A model generated the notes under the pieces. It saw only the letters and a program-made list of their open reading frames with translations, was not told where the DNA came from and made no database searches. Below are positions 38,572 through 48,835 of a stretch of DNA of 64,000 nt, one piece after another. Source of the DNA: Lactiplantibacillus plantarum EGD-AQ4 (lineage in GTDB: Bacteria > Bacillota > Bacilli > Lactobacillales > Lactobacillaceae); assembly GCF_000463075.2 (NCBI RefSeq), contig NZ_AVAQ01000034.1, positions 124,001 to 188,000 on the forward strand, read 5' to 3'. The translations under genes and the position numbers were made by a program. Every line of letters begins with the position of its first letter. The stretch's first letter is position 1.

Positions 38572-41500
38572 TTATTGATTATCTTGCTGAGCTTTGGTTG
38601 TTTCGGAAGGCTTTGCGGCTGCGTCAGCTTTCGCCTTTTCAGCGGCCTTCTCGTCTTGTTGTTGTTTAAATTTGCTAAGGGCATCAACGTTAACGACATC
38701 ATCGTCATCGTCGTCCATGTCACGTAGCTCGATTTCTTTGTCGTCAGAATCTAAGACTTTCATGTCCAGACCAAGTGCTTGTAATTCCTTGACCAACACA
38801 CGGAATGATTCCGGTACGCCAGGCTTAGGAATTGGTTCGCCCTTAACGATGGCTTCGTAGGTCTTAACCCGACCAACCACGTCATCAGACTTGTAAGTCA
38901 AGATTTCTTGCAAGGTGTAAGCAGCACCATAAGCTTCCAAGGCCCAAACTTCCATTTCACCGAACCGTTGGCCCCCAAATTGCGCTTTCCCACCAAGTGG
39001 TTGTTGCGTAACCAGAGAGTAAGGTCCAATTGAACGAGCATGGATCTTATCGTCAACCATGTGACTAAGTTTCATATAGTGCATGACCCCAACAGCGACC
39101 CGCTTATCAAACGGTTCACCAGTCCGACCATCATAAACGATCGACTTGGCGTCAGAATCAACACCGGCTTCACGAACAGCGTCCCAGATATCTTTATCTT
39201 GAGCACCATCAAAAACAGGCGTTGCCATGTGAATACCCAATTTACGAGCAGCCATCCCCAAATGCAATTCGAGCACTTGCCCGATGTTCATACGGGAAGG
39301 CACACCCATGGGACTCAACATGATGTCGATTGGGGTACCATCTGGCATGTACGGCATGTCTTCTTCAGGAACCACGATTGAAACGGTCCCTTTGTTCCCA
39401 TGCCGGCCGGCCATCTTGTCACCAACTTGGATCTTCCGCTTTTGCGCGATGTAGACCCGAACCATCATGTTAACACCAGGTGATAATTCGTCCCCGTTTT
39501 CACGAGTAAAGATCTTAACATCCTGGATGATACCGCCGCCACCATGAGGAACCCGCAATGACGTATCACGAACTTCACGGGCTTTTTCACCAAAGATCGC
39601 GTGGAGAAGCCGTTCTTCAGCTGATAATTCAGTAACCCCTTTTGGCGTTACCTTACCGACTAAGATGTCGCCGTCTTTAACTTCGGCACCAATCCGGATA
39701 ATCCCATCTTCGTCGAGGTTCTTCAAAGCGTCTTCCCCAACGTTAGGAATTTCACGGGTCATTTCTTCAGGTCCAAGCTTGGTATCACGCGCTTCTGATT
39801 CATATTCTTCAATATGGATCGACGTGTAAACATCTTCACGGACCAACCGTTCGTTAATGATGATGGCATCTTCGAAGTTATAACCGTTCCAAGTCATGAA
39901 GGCAACTAATGGGTTTTGTCCAAGGGCAAGTTCCCCACCTTCCATTGCTGGACCATCGGCTAAGACTTCATCGTTATCAACGTGGTCGCCAACCTTAACG
40001 ATTGGACGTTGGTTGTAGTTCTTACCACCGTTTGAACGACGGAACTTCATTAACTTGTAAGTGTCTAATGAACCATCGTCACGACGAACACGAACTTCAC
40101 GTGCATCGACGTATTCAACGGTCCCTTCATGACGACAAATCAACGCGATCCCGGAGTCATGGGCAGCTTTGTATTCAATCCCAGTCCCAATCAATGGGGC
40201 GTGTGGATCAAGCAATGGCACAGCTTGCCGTTGCATGTTGGCACCCATCAAGGCCCGGTTCGAGTCATCGTTTTCCAAGAAAGGAATACATGCCGTTGCG
40301 ACGGCAACCACTTGTTTAGGCGAAACGTCCATGTAATCGACATTTTCGATTGGCGTTTCCAAGTTTTCTTCCTTGTTACGAGCCAAAACAGTGTCTTCAA
40401 CGAATGAACCGTCATCGTTCAATGGTGAGTTGGCTTGTGCAATCACGAATTGGTCTTCTTCGTCGGCTGCTAGGTAGTCGATCTTGTCAGTAACCTTATG
40501 CGTGGTCCAATCAACCCGCCGGTATGGCGTTTCGATGAAGCCGTAACGGTTAACTTTGGCATATGAAGACAAACTGTTGATCAACCCAATGTTCGGGCCT
40601 TCAGGTGTTTCGATTGGGCACATCCGACCGTAGTGGGTATAGTGCACGTCACGAACTTCATAACCGGCACGATCACGAGTCAAACCACCAGGTCCTAAGG
40701 CTGATAAACGCCGCTTATGCGTTAATTCACCTAAGGGGTTGGTTTGGTCCATGAATTGTGACAATTGTGATGACCCAAAGAATTCCTTGATTGAGGCCAC
40801 AACTGGACGAATGTTGATCAATTGTTGTGGCGTTACCGTAGCAGCGTCTTGAATTGACATCCGTTCACGAACAACCCGTTCCATCCGGGATAACCCGATC
40901 CGGAATTGGTTTTGTAATAATTCACCCACGGAACGAATCCGCCGGTTACCCAAGTGATCAATATCATCAGTTGAGCCCAGACCTTCTTGCAAGTTGTAGA
41001 AGTAGTTAATAGAAGCAATGATATCAGCAGGCAAAATATGCTTGAACTTCAAATCAATGTTGCCATTACCAATCACGTTAACGACCTTTTCAGGATCGTT
41101 TTGTGAATAAACTTTAACCACTTGTAAGACCATTGGGTTAGTGACAACCGCTTCATCAGATGGTGTGTAAGTAACCGTCTTGAAGTCGTCACGTTCCAAG
41201 TATGGTGCTAACTTCGCCATGACGTTCTTGTCAATGACCGTATCCTTTTGCGCAATAACTTCACCAGTATCTGGGTCAGCCAACGTTTCAGCTAAGGTTT
41301 GGTCCATCAAACGGGTCTTCATGCTTAACTTCTTGTTGACCTTGTAACGACCAACAGGTGCGAAGTCATAACGCTTTGGATCAAAGAACCGCGCCGTTAA
41401 CAAACTCCGTGAACTGTCAGCAGTCTTAGGTTCACCAGGACGTAGCCGTTCGTAGATGTCCTTCAAAGATTCTTCGACCCGTGAGTCGTCAGTATTCTTA

Positions 41501-42177
41501 TGAACATCTTTTTCCAACGTTAACATCAAACTGTCAGTTTCACCTAACATGTCAATGATGTCATCATCCGAGCCGTAACCTAATGCCCGTACTAATTCAG
41601 TCAATGGAATCTTCCGTGTCCGGTCGATCCGAACGTACGAAACATTCTTAGCGTCAGTTTCAAGTTCTAACCAAGCGCCTCGGTTAGGAATAACCGTGGT
41701 GCCGTAGCTAGGACGCCCATTCTTATCTAATTCTTCATTAAAGTAAACGCCGGGTGAACGAACCAATTGTGAAACAATGACCCGTTCGGCACCGTTGATA
41801 ATAAACGTCCCTTGTTCAGTCATTAATGGAAAATCACCGAAGAATACGTCTTGCGACTTGATTTCACCAGTTTCGTGGTTAGTCAAACGTAGGGTAACGT
41901 GCAATGGTGCCGAATAGTTGGCATCATGTTCACGAGCTTCTTCGACGGTGTACTTTGGTTCTAATAATTGATAGTCGACAAATTCAAGTGAAAGTTTTCC
42001 TGCGAAATCGTCGATCGGCATAATATCTTCAAACATTTCCCGGAGACCTTCATCCAAGAACCATTGGTAGGAATCGGTCTGGATTTCGATCAAGTTAGGC
42101 AAATCAAGAACTTCCTTGATACGTGCATAACTTCTACGGGTACGGTGTTTACCGTATTTTACTAAATGTCCGGCCAA
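38572..42177 (-). CDS. rpoB: RNA polymerase beta subunit
   Basis: The beta subunit, 1201 residues from the TTG at 42177 (reading [20 protein letters not shown]), which is eight bases after AAGGGG and aligns with Bacillus RpoB; the GTG nine bases upstream falls in the ribosome site. The rifampicin region [13 protein letters not shown] ... [12 protein letters not shown] looks wild type. The C-terminus is acidic and low in complexity ([17 protein letters not shown] then Lys/Ala/Glu-rich). Behind a long structured leader. Confidence 0.98.
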   Translation of the reverse strand: MAGHLVKYGKHRTRRSYARIKEVLDLPNLIEIQTDSYQWFLDEGLREMFEDIMPIDDFAGKLSLEFVDYQLLEPKYTVEEAREHDANYSAPLHVTLRLTNHETGEIKSQDVFFGDFPLMTEQGTFIINGAERVIVSQLVRSPGVYFNEELDKNGRPSYGTTVIPNRGAWLELETDAKNVSYVRIDRTRKIPLTELVRALGYGSDDDIIDMLGETDSLMLTLEKDVHKNTDDSRVEESLKDIYERLRPGEPKTADSSRSLLTARFFDPKRYDFAPVGRYKVNKKLSMKTRLMDQTLAETLADPDTGEVIAQKDTVIDKNVMAKLAPYLERDDFKTVTYTPSDEAVVTNPMVLQVVKVYSQNDPEKVVNVIGNGNIDLKFKHILPADIIASINYFYNLQEGLGSTDDIDHLGNRRIRSVGELLQNQFRIGLSRMERVVRERMSIQDAATVTPQQLINIRPVVASIKEFFGSSQLSQFMDQTNPLGELTHKRRLSALGPGGLTRDRAGYEVRDVHYTHYGRMCPIETPEGPNIGLINSLSSYAKVNRYGFIETPYRRVDWTTHKVTDKIDYLAADEEDQFVIAQANSPLNDDGSFVEDTVLARNKEENLETPIENVDYMDVSPKQVVAVATACIPFLENDDSNRALMGANMQRQAVPLLDPHAPLIGTGIEYKAAHDSGIALICRHEGTVEYVDAREVRVRRDDGSLDTYKLMKFRRSNGGKNYNQRPIVKVGDHVDNDEVLADGPAMEGGELALGQNPLVAFMTWNGYNFEDAIIINERLVREDVYTSIHIEEYESEARDTKLGPEEMTREIPNVGEDALKNLDEDGIIRIGAEVKDGDILVGKVTPKGVTELSAEERLLHAIFGEKAREVRDTSLRVPHGGGGIIQDVKIFTRENGDELSPGVNMMVRVYIAQKRKIQVGDKMAGRHGNKGTVSIVVPEEDMPYMPDGTPIDIMLSPMGVPSRMNIGQVLELHLGMAARKLGIHMATPVFDGAQDKDIWDAVREAGVDSDAKSIVYDGRTGEPFDKRVAVGVMHYMKLSHMVDDKIHARSIGPYSLVTQQPLGGKAQFGGQRFGEMEVWALEAYGAAYTLQEILTYKSDDVVGRVKTYEAIVKGEPIPKPGVPESFRVLVKELQALGLDMKVLDSDDKEIELRDMDDDDDDVVNVDALSKFKQQQDEKAAEKAKADAAAKPSETTKAQQDNQ

Positions 42178-42185
42178 GTTGTTCA

Positions 42186-42273
42186 CCCCTTCTTATTATT
42201 CCGGAACCCGGCCCGCTTTCAGCCAAATATTACATTTGTGTTACAAATGCATTTTTGACCGAATTTTAGGCAT
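42186..42273 (-). ncRNA. Candidate Lacto-rpoB leader RNA
   Basis: Between a terminator-like hairpin and the rpoB ribosome site the minus-strand RNA can form ATTTGT-AAC-ACAAAT and a GGGCCGGGTTCCGG segment. A conserved Lacto-rpoB RNA motif is known from 5' UTRs of rpoB in lactic acid bacteria; position and structure fit, but I have not checked the consensus. Confidence 0.5.
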
Positions 42274-42313
42274 AAAAAAACCAAAAATAGTCGCTTAAGT
42301 TGACTATTTTTGG
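42274..42313 (-). terminator. Terminator-like hairpin inside the rpoBC leader
   Basis: A perfect 12-bp stem (CCAAAAATAGTC / GACTATTTTTGG) with a 9-base loop, then TTTTTTT on the minus strand. It lies downstream of the rpoB promoter, so it should attenuate rpoBC or stop tetR readthrough, or both. Confidence 0.8.
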
Positions 42314-42383
42314 ATTTATATTAACGAGCCGCACAGACAATAGATTGCGCGATCGCTCGAGTTCACGGTTACAGACAAGTTAT

Positions 42384-42412
42384 AATATACAGCCTTTTAC
42401 TCAGGTTGTCAA
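42384..42412 (-). promoter_or_regulatory. Promoter of rpoB-rpoC
   Basis: Consensus TTGACA (42407-42412), 17-base spacer and TATATT (42384-42389) on the minus strand. The expected start site is about 200 bases before the rpoB start codon. Confidence 0.85.
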
Positions 42413-42430
42413 CCCAGAAACTCGTGACAC

Positions 42431-43054
42431 TTATTGGGCATCTGGTTCGACTGCAACCCCATATAAAATCATCTTCAACAACGTTTGCACCCGGGTCCGC
42501 TCATCGGCATGCGGATCACCGATGCGGTGGAACGTGTTAAATAGTGGGCTCAAACTAGTGATATAAAAACTGGCGGCCATCTGCGGCGTGACGCCAGCAT
42601 GTAATTGCATGGCCGGCTGTTCGAACACGGCTTGAATCGGTTGTACATAGTCAGTCGCAAAGACCCCACCTAATTCACGAATGTGGTCGCGCGTCAGTGC
42701 CTTAAAGCTGGAATGAATCAGCGTGAAGACATCGGCAGGATGCTTATGCGTCAGTAGTAATGACACTTCCGTCAATTGTTCGAGTGGCGACCAATCCGTG
42801 CGGGCCTGAATCGCTTCAATCCCAGCTTTGATTTCTGCGCCGACCGTTGTGATCACCGCCAGAAAAATAACTTCCTTATCTTTAAAATGGTGATAAAGTG
42901 CTGGCTGAGTGATTCCAATTGCATTGGCGATGTCACGCGTACTCGTCGCGGCGTACCCATTCTTCAAGAACAGTTCCCGTGCCGTATCCAAAATTGCTTG
43001 GTGCGTCTTCGCCATTTGTTCGGCTCGCGTCGTCATGTCATCATCTTCTTTCAT
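42431..43054 (-). CDS. TetR/AcrR family transcriptional regulator
   Basis: The 207-residue regulator has the N-terminal TetR helix-turn-helix TSTRDIANAIGITQPALYHHF (about residues 37-57) and a variable ligand-binding part. The start at 43054 follows AGGA; an ATG six codons in is an alternative. It stands between clpC and rpoBC with no adjacent transporter, so target and ligand are unknown. No terminator follows before the rpoB promoter; its transcript would run into the rpoB leader hairpin. Confidence 0.88.
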   Translation of the reverse strand: MKEDDDMTTRAEQMAKTHQAILDTARELFLKNGYAATSTRDIANAIGITQPALYHHFKDKEVIFLAVITTVGAEIKAGIEAIQARTDWSPLEQLTEVSLLLTHKHPADVFTLIHSSFKALTRDHIRELGGVFATDYVQPIQAVFEQPAMQLHAGVTPQMAASFYITSLSPLFNTFHRIGDPHADERTRVQTLLKMILYGVAVEPDAQ

Positions 43055-43288
43055 CTTTTATTTCCTATTATAATTTACACCAATCAGTCACGAACCACCA
43101 GCCGCAAAACTCGCTGAATACATTCAGATGGGCATGATGGTGAATTTTATTTTGCAAAAGCTAGCGCCGTTCAGAGGGCCTTTAATAGCCACTGACATCA
43201 ATACCGCCGTCAGATCGTGCCGGCACAAAATGAAACGATGGGCAACGCAACTACCCACAATCCGTGTTGGCATACTCGTTCTACTATC

Positions 43289-43330
43289 AAAAAAGACGCC
43301 TGAAGCCTATTCCGACTCCAAACGTCTTTT
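43289..43330 (-). terminator. Terminator of ctsR-clpC
   Basis: Minus-strand stem AAAAGACGTTTGGAG with CTTCAGGCGTCTTTT, loop about 10 bases, followed by T residues. 13 bases after the clpC stop. Confidence 0.85.
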
Positions 43331-43343
43331 GTCACATATTCAC

Positions 43344-45848
43344 CTATTTTGATGAGACTGTCGAACGACCGTCTGTTTTCGGTTGATTTTTAATGTTAAT
43401 AGTAATGGCACCTTTGCTAGCACCAATTGTGACTTGGTCATCGACCTTGATTGCACCCGTTAATAATTCTTCACTTAACCGGTCTTCAATCTCAGTTTGC
43501 AATGCCCGCCGAATTGGCCGTGCCCCGTATTCAGGGTCAAAGCCGGCCTTGGCAACCACATCAATGGCTGCTGGCGTGATTTTGATCTTGATACCTTGTT
43601 GGGCAACCCGATCCACGATTTCTTGTGACATCAACTTCACGATTTCGTGTAACTCTTCCTTGTTCAATGAATGGAAGACAATCGTTTCATCGATCCGGTT
43701 CAAGAATTCTGGCCGGAACGTCTGCTTCAAGGTTGCACGAATCGTCGCTGCAACAGCGTTGTAATCGTTAGCCTTGTCGGTAGCACCAAACCCAACGGAC
43801 TTTTCATCCCGTAAGGTCGTAGCCCCTAAGTTCGACGTCATGATGAGAATCGTGTTCCGGAAGTCGACTTTGCGACCCTTGGAATCAGTCAAGTAGCCAT
43901 CATCCAAGACTTGCAACAGAATGTTGAAGACGTCTGGATGCGCCTTTTCAACTTCATCAAACAGCACGACTGAGTATGGCTTCTGACGAACCTTTTCAGT
44001 TAACTGACCGCCTTCATCATAGCCAACATAGCCCGGTGCTGACCCAATCAAACGACTGGTCGAGTACCGTTCCATGTATTCAGACATATCGATCCGAATC
44101 ATGTTGTCCTCTGACCCAAACATCGCTGCAGCTAAGGCCTTTGCTAATTCGGTCTTACCAACCCCAGTCGGGCCAAGGAACATGAAAGAACCAATTGGTC
44201 GGCTTGGGTCTTTCAACCCACTCCGCGCCCGACGAATGGCCCGTGCCACCGCTGAAACAGCTTCAGGTTGACCAACGACCCGTTCATGCAAAATCTTTTC
44301 CAAGTTAACTAAGCGTTCGCTTTCAGATTTTTGCAACTGTGTCAGTGGCACACCGGTCCATTCAGCCACCACTTGAGCAATATCTTCGCCCGTCACTTGT
44401 AAATCGTAGTGTGGTGTATCGCCTTCAGTAATTTGCGCTTCTTCATCAGCTTCGATGCGATCCAAACGTTGCTTGAGTTGCATCTCCTGCTTGCGAATAT
44501 CCGCGGCTTGTTCGAAGTCTTGGGCCTCAATCGCCGTTTCCTTGTCTTCGCGCAACTTAGCGAGCTTGTCCTGGTTCTTGGATAACTTGGTTGGCTGATC
44601 CATCTGATCGATACGGACTTTCGCCGCTGCTTCATCCATCAAATCAATCGCCTTATCCGGCAAGAACCGGTCACTAATGTAACGACTGGATAACTTCACC
44701 GCCTGATCGACTGCTTCATCAGTAATCGTGACACGGTGATGTTCTTCATACCGTGGCCGCAAGCCATCGAGAATTTCGACCGCTTCATCTTCGGTCGGTT
44801 CATTGACCATGACCGTTGCAAACCGCCGTTCGAGCGCAGCATCGGATTCAATGTACTTTTGATATTCGTTTAAGGTCGTTGCCCCAATGGTTTGGAGTTC
44901 GCCCCGTGCTAATGCCGGCTTCAAAATGTTAGAGGCATCGATGGCCCCTTCAGCACCACCAGCACCAATCAAGGTATGCAATTCATCGATGAACAAGATG
45001 ACATGCCCATCGTTGTAAATTTCGTCGATCACTTTCTTTAAGCGGTCTTCAAATTCACCACGATACTTGGTTCCGGCAACGAGTGACCCCATATCGAGCA
45101 TCATCAGTCGTTTGTCAGCCATATCAGTCGGCACGTCACCAGCAACGATCTTTTGTGCCAAGCCTTCAGCGATCGCCGTCTTACCAACGCCGGGTTCACC
45201 AATCAAGACGGGGTTATTCTTCGTCCGCCGTGACAAGATTTGAATGACCCGCTTGACTTCTTTGGAACGGCCGACCACTGGATCCATTTCTTGTTCACTC
45301 GCCAGCTGCGTCAAATCACGCGCCAAGGAGTCCAAGGTTGGTGTGCCTTCCGTCTTCTTACCACCACGGTTAGCTGCATTGCCCTTACGCTTACTCATGG
45401 CATCACTGACACCAAGTTTGCGTAAAACAACTTTGCGCGTTTGGCTCAGGTCTAAGTTTAAATTCATCAAAATACGCGAGGAGAGGATACTTTCATCAGA
45501 GAGCATCGCTAACAAGAGGTGTTCAGTCCCAATCTTGTTGGCGCCAAGTCGTTTGGCCTCATCACCAGCAACGGATAAAATCTCCTTAGCCTTTGGTGAG
45601 TATGGCAAATACGTATCTTTGCCAATATTGCTCAACGTCCCGTAGCCAGTGAACCGTTCAATTTCTTCACGGATGTCATCTTCACTCACAGCGTACTGTT
45701 GCAAGACTTTATTAGCAATACCGTTCTTTTCGATGGCTAGTGCTAATAACAAATGTTCCGTACCGACTGCCTGATGCTTAAAATATTTGGCCTGTTCCTG
45801 TGCTAGTACTAGCACACTTTTGGCACTAGGTGTAAATAAGTTATCCAT
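43344..45848 (-). CDS. clpC: ATP-dependent Clp protease ATP-binding subunit ClpC
   Basis: The 834-residue Hsp100 unfoldase works with ClpP (not in the window). Two N-terminal repeats (residues 1-145), a short linker, AAA1 with Walker A GEPGVGKT (217-224) and DEL at 288-290, a UVR-type coiled segment around 439-455 ([17 protein letters not shown]), and AAA2 with Walker A GPTGVGKT (559-566). The UVR region marks ClpC rather than ClpE or ClpA. In operon with ctsR, 18 bases upstream, under CtsR control. No mcsA or mcsB lies between them. Confidence 0.97.
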   Translation of the reverse strand: MDNLFTPSAKSVLVLAQEQAKYFKHQAVGTEHLLLALAIEKNGIANKVLQQYAVSEDDIREEIERFTGYGTLSNIGKDTYLPYSPKAKEILSVAGDEAKRLGANKIGTEHLLLAMLSDESILSSRILMNLNLDLSQTRKVVLRKLGVSDAMSKRKGNAANRGGKKTEGTPTLDSLARDLTQLASEQEMDPVVGRSKEVKRVIQILSRRTKNNPVLIGEPGVGKTAIAEGLAQKIVAGDVPTDMADKRLMMLDMGSLVAGTKYRGEFEDRLKKVIDEIYNDGHVILFIDELHTLIGAGGAEGAIDASNILKPALARGELQTIGATTLNEYQKYIESDAALERRFATVMVNEPTEDEAVEILDGLRPRYEEHHRVTITDEAVDQAVKLSSRYISDRFLPDKAIDLMDEAAAKVRIDQMDQPTKLSKNQDKLAKLREDKETAIEAQDFEQAADIRKQEMQLKQRLDRIEADEEAQITEGDTPHYDLQVTGEDIAQVVAEWTGVPLTQLQKSESERLVNLEKILHERVVGQPEAVSAVARAIRRARSGLKDPSRPIGSFMFLGPTGVGKTELAKALAAAMFGSEDNMIRIDMSEYMERYSTSRLIGSAPGYVGYDEGGQLTEKVRQKPYSVVLFDEVEKAHPDVFNILLQVLDDGYLTDSKGRKVDFRNTILIMTSNLGATTLRDEKSVGFGATDKANDYNAVAATIRATLKQTFRPEFLNRIDETIVFHSLNKEELHEIVKLMSQEIVDRVAQQGIKIKITPAAIDVVAKAGFDPEYGARPIRRALQTEIEDRLSEELLTGAIKVDDQVTIGASKGAITINIKNQPKTDGRSTVSSK

Positions 45849-45866
45849 TGCGATTCCTCGCTTTCT

Positions 45867-46334
45867 TTAGCTTTCGTAACGCAAGTGGTTCAAAATCCCG
45901 ATAATTATTCGAGCCCGGAGACTATTTTCAAGGTCTCGGTCCGTCAGCCCTAACGTGTCGTGATCGATTGCCACTAATATCAACTGCGCTTCCCTACGAT
46001 TTAAAACGTCGTCCTCATACAGACTCTGAACAACTGCGTAGGCATCCCGTTGTGTGATGGAATCGCCGATCACTTGAATGAGGGCGTCCAACACATCAGC
46101 ATCATCGACCAAATTAACCTTCTCAATGCGAATATAACCGCCACCGCCACGCTTACTTTCAACTAAGTAACCGTTTTGGATCGTAAACCGCGTTTTAATC
46201 ACATAATTAATCTGTGAGGGTACCACGTTGAAAAGGTCGGCAATTTCTGAACGCCGAATTTCAACATGCTCCGAGTCCGCCAAAATACTTTTTAAATACT
46301 TTTCAATAATATCCGAGATATTTTGACTTTGCAT
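45867..46334 (-). CDS. ctsR: Stress-response transcriptional repressor CtsR
   Basis: CtsR, 155 residues from the ATG at 46334 (MQSQNISDIIEKYLKSIL), eight bases after AAGGGTG; an upstream in-frame ATG has no ribosome site. The winged helix-turn-helix includes RRSEIADLFNVVPSQINYVI and the Gly-rich wing RGGGGYIRI, which in Bacillus senses heat. It represses clp genes and itself; the operator overlaps its own promoter. Without McsB, release would rely on temperature or Clp proteins, as in other lactobacilli (inference). Confidence 0.96.
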   Translation of the reverse strand: MQSQNISDIIEKYLKSILADSEHVEIRRSEIADLFNVVPSQINYVIKTRFTIQNGYLVESKRGGGGYIRIEKVNLVDDADVLDALIQVIGDSITQRDAYAVVQSLYEDDVLNRREAQLILVAIDHDTLGLTDRDLENSLRARIIIGILNHLRYES

Positions 46335-46356
46335 GTGCTTCACCCTTTTCATTATC

Positions 46357-46373
46357 TTTGACTAATATTGACT
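46357..46373 (-). promoter_or_regulatory. CtsR operator
   Basis: Minus strand AGTCAAT-ATT-AGTCAAA, matching the CtsR direct heptad repeat (RGTCAAA NAN RGTCAAA) with one heptad mismatch and one in the spacer. It lies just after the -10 box, where bound CtsR would block initiation. Confidence 0.8.
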
Positions 46374-46376
46374 TTT

Positions 46377-46405
46377 ATTATACGAGGATAATGGAAAAAA
46401 GCAAA
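46377..46405 (-). promoter_or_regulatory. Promoter of ctsR-clpC
   Basis: Minus strand TTTGCT (46400-46405), 17 bases, consensus TATAAT (46377-46382). Confidence 0.75.
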
Positions 46406-46741
46406 GAATTTCACCCAACTGGCGACCCTGCATGTGCTTAACGGTTGTTACAGCATAGCACGCTAGGCACTTGCTTTCAATTGATTGGACCGGATTTTCG
46501 ACCCTGATTCGTTAACTTTGTTAGGCCTTCATATTCATTCAACTACCTATTTAAAATATGTCAAGTGTTGGCGTCTGAATTTGGTCAACTTTGCGACGAT
46601 TCGTTCTCATCCAACAGCTTGAGTTTCTATACTACAGGTTGTCCGCTTGAATTTCGACTAATACGCCACTTGTTTACTAATATCCAATTATCCTTAATTT
46701 CATTTCGACCAGAGACTTCATATATACATCGTTCGTCATGA
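46406..46741. other. Gap between ctsR promoter and repeat copy A
   Basis: AT-rich and without a supported gene or clear motif. It is the 5' flank of the large repeat copy A. Confidence 0.4.
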
Positions 46742-47654
46742 ATGATGATTTAGACGTGCCAGTTGATCGGTTTACTGTTCGTCTGCCGAGTCGCGTTCTA
46801 TTCCGACCTCCGGGGCTGGCTGACACCGCTGGAACAGGGCGGACATCGATTTGAACTCACGCAGAACCCCACTGCGCAATTTCAAATACGAGTCTTCTTC
46901 TAGCCCGGGAAGTTCACCCGGACAAGAAGAACTTCGCCCTTGAGCATTGTCAGCCAGCCCCTCCGGACGGGAAGCCACTCGAATGGCAGATGAACGGCCA
47001 CCTATCTAGGCACAATTGACCACTGAATATTTTGTGACTGGTCCTTCAGGCAAACTTATAATAAGTACCGATAATGCTTTACGGTATCTGAGTGCTGAGA
47101 AGATTACCTGAATATTATTCGCGAATTTCCATGGCAACCAGTCTTGAGTTTAGTCGATAAAATTGCCTTCGCTTATATTTTTGAGACCTTGCTATCCCAG
47201 CTGATTAGAGGAAATTTTCATAATTTCAGCGAAATAGCATGTTCGACGTATTAAATCATGGGGCAGGATGCTTAACTGTTGTTAGAACCAGTCTGACAGT
47301 TTAATATCAGATGATCCTGTATCATGGAACCAACGACTAATTCAACCAAAAGTTGGGCTCTCACATGTCTGCCTTTCGAATCATATCCAGGCTGGAAGGT
47401 ATTTCTGACAATGCTCAGTGGTGAAATTCCACTTAGCAAGCGTTTTGTGCTTGGTTAGTGGAAGACCAGTATTTAAGACGTGGTTTGTCGGCTTAAATCT
47501 GTGTCCACCACGTTCCAGCATTGTCAGAAATACCTGGAAGCTGGCGTAGGAAGCATCCTTCACAGCAAGTTTACGCTAACTCGCACTGTTTCCAGCGGAT
47601 CTCAGCTGGCAGCTCTTGAACTTAGAAATAGCATGATTTAATCATCTTTAATGC
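46742..47654 (+). repeat. Large inverted-repeat element, copy A
   Basis: About 0.91 kb, non-coding. Module 1 (46777-46995) opens with GTTCGTCTGCC and closes with GGCAGATGAAC and can fold into a long stem with two side hairpins. Module 2 (about 47367-47551) has CTGACAAT at 47405 pairing with ATTGTCAG at 47520, also around two hairpins. Module 2 is an inverted, diverged version of module 1. The outer ends, GATGATTTAGACGTGCC and CATGATTTAATCATC, are partly complementary. Parts match copy C at 60.9 kb in the same order throughout. Short open frames inside follow the stem arms and lack ribosome sites. Confidence 0.85.
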
Positions 47655-47790
47655 CAACCACTTAACACAAGGCGTACTGCTGGTGAATCCCGCTCGTTTC
47701 ATTTAGTGAAGCAACTCGAGTACCCTTTAGTTACCACGCCTCAGCATCAGTCAAAACATGGCAGCACCCGACACGCTAAAAAGCGGGCAT

Positions 47791-47818
47791 AAAAAAATCC
47801 AGTCAAATGACTGGATTA
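47791..47818 (-). terminator. Terminator of the tRNA cluster
   Basis: Minus strand ATCCAGTCA-TT-TGACTGGAT followed by TTTTTT, 17 bases after the last tRNA gene. Confidence 0.92.
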
Positions 47819-47834
47819 GTTGGTTTAACCGTAA

Positions 47835-47908
47835 TCGGGAAAACAGGATTTGAACCTGCGACCCCTACGTCCCGAACGTAGTGCTCTACCAAGCTGAGCT
47901 ACTTCCCG
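47835..47908 (-). tRNA. tRNA-Pro (anticodon CGG)
   Basis: Full cloverleaf of 74 bases beginning CGGGAAGTAGCTCAG. Anticodon stem CTACG/CGTAG with loop TTCGGGA gives CGG, reading CCG. Nearly identical to the neighbouring tRNA-Pro (TGG) outside the anticodon arm, pointing to duplication. CCA is not encoded. Confidence 0.96.
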
Positions 47909-47957
47909 AGAAAATTAAATAAAAAGCCTTAGTAAGCACTAAGACTGTTGTAAACGA

Positions 47958-48031
47958 TCGGGAAAACAGGATTCGAACCTGCGACCCCCTGGTCCCAAAC
48001 CAGGTGCTCTACCAAGCTGAGCTATTTCCCG
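47958..48031 (-). tRNA. tRNA-Pro (anticodon TGG)
   Basis: 74 bases, CGGGAAATAGCTCAG start; anticodon stem CCTGG/CCAGG with loop TTTGGGA gives TGG, reading CCA and, by wobble, other Pro codons. Confidence 0.96.
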
Positions 48032-48038
48032 ATACTAA

Positions 48039-48112
48039 TGCACCCAGTAGGAGTCGAACCTACAACCTTCTGATTCGTAGTCAGACACTCTATCCAATTG
48101 CGCTATGGGTGC
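48039..48112 (-). tRNA. tRNA-Arg (anticodon ACG)
   Basis: 74 bases, GCACCCATAGCGCAATTGG start; loop CTACGAA gives ACG, which after A34-to-inosine editing by TadA reads CGU, CGC and CGA. Confidence 0.96.
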
Positions 48113-48122
48113 TTATTTAAAA

Positions 48123-48208
48123 TGCCGAGGACCGGGATCGAACCGGTACGGTTATCACTAACCGCAGGATTTTAAGTCCTGTGCGTCTGCCAATTCCGCC
48201 ACCCCGGC
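48123..48208 (-). tRNA. tRNA-Leu (anticodon TAA)
   Basis: 86 bases with the long variable arm of class II tRNAs. Anticodon stem CAGGA/TCCTG with loop CTTAAAA gives TAA, reading UUA and UUG. Confidence 0.96.
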
Positions 48209-48216
48209 AAATTAAA

Positions 48217-48288
48217 AGCGGAAGACGGGATTCGAACCCGCGACCCCCACCATGGCAAGGTGATGTTCTACCACTGAACTACTTCCGC
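48217..48288 (-). tRNA. tRNA-Gly (anticodon GCC)
   Basis: 72 bases, GCGGAAGTAGTTCAGTGG start; stem TCACC/GGTGG with loop TTGCCAT gives GCC, reading GGC and GGU. The discriminator base is U, as usual for bacterial tRNA-Gly. Confidence 0.96.
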
Positions 48289-48312
48289 ATAATAAAGCTA
48301 TTCAATTGTAAA

Positions 48313-48385
48313 TGCCGACTAGAGGATTCGAACCTCCGACCTCCTCATTACTAGTGAGATGCTCTGCCAACTGAGCTAAGTCGGC
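48313..48385 (-). tRNA. tRNA-Thr (anticodon AGT)
   Basis: 73 bases, GCCGACTTAGCTCAGTTGG start; loop CTAGTAA gives AGT. An A34 tRNA-Thr is uncommon in many bacteria but known in lactobacilli; it would read ACU and, if A34 is modified, more Thr codons. Confidence 0.93.
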
Positions 48386-48388
48386 ATG

Positions 48389-48470
48389 TGCGGGTGAAGG
48401 GATTTGAACCCCCACGTCGTAAGACACTAGAACCTAAATCTAGCGCGTCTGCCAGTTCCGCCACACCCGC
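48389..48470 (-). tRNA. tRNA-Leu (anticodon TAG)
   Basis: 82 bases, class II, GCGGGTGTGGCGGAACTGG start; stem CTAGA/TCTAG with loop TTTAGGT gives TAG, reading CUN codons. First gene of the seven-tRNA transcript. Confidence 0.96.
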
Positions 48471-48521
48471 ATGATATTAACCATGCCCGTTGCCGGTCTA
48501 ACAGTTCTTACTGGTATGCCA

Positions 48522-48562
48522 TGACAACTATTTAACTTTATCATCTTGTTGAATAGTTGTCA
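48522..48562. promoter_or_regulatory. Dyad overlapping the tRNA promoter
   Basis: Arms TGACAACTATTTAAC (48522-48536) and GTTGAATAGTTGTCA (48548-48562) are complementary at 14 of 15 positions with an 11-base centre. One arm covers the -35 box, the other the -10 edge and start site. It looks like an operator or a cruciform, not a terminator. Confidence 0.6.
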
Positions 48563-48563
48563 A
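48535..48563 (-). promoter_or_regulatory. Promoter of the tRNA cluster
   Basis: Minus strand TTGACA (48558-48563), 17 bases, TAAAGT (48535-48540). The start site would be about 58 bases before the first tRNA. Confidence 0.8.
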
Positions 48564-48835
48564 CAACTTTTTCAATTAATTGGATAAATATACTTTTTCA
48601 ATGGATAAACAAGTTCTATTTTTCCGACAAGAAATATTATAGCACGGTAGCCTAAAATAGCAAACCCTATTTTCAAAAAAATTCTGATTAATTTCAACAA
48701 AACCACTCAAGTCGCCCTTTTACGACTGAAATCTGCTTGTAAATTTGCGCTAAAAATTGACCATTATCTCAAATATAGCCTGCCTAACCTCAATTTCACT
48801 GCTGATACCGGTCAATTTTATACTCATAAATTATG
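48564..48835. other. AT-rich gap upstream of the tRNA promoter
   Basis: Strongly AT-rich, which may act as an UP element for the tRNA promoter. No gene seen. Confidence 0.35.

Noticed and set aside
34913-42177. Many long open frames antisense to rpoB and rpoC
   Set aside because: They are shadows of strongly biased codon use in highly expressed genes and lack start signals.
46772-46978. Open frame within repeat copy A, module 1
   Set aside because: It follows the stem arms, has no ribosome site, and is broken by stops in the matching part of copy C.
47381-47563. Open frame within repeat copy A, module 2
   Set aside because: Same reasons; the match between copies is better explained by stem structure than by coding.
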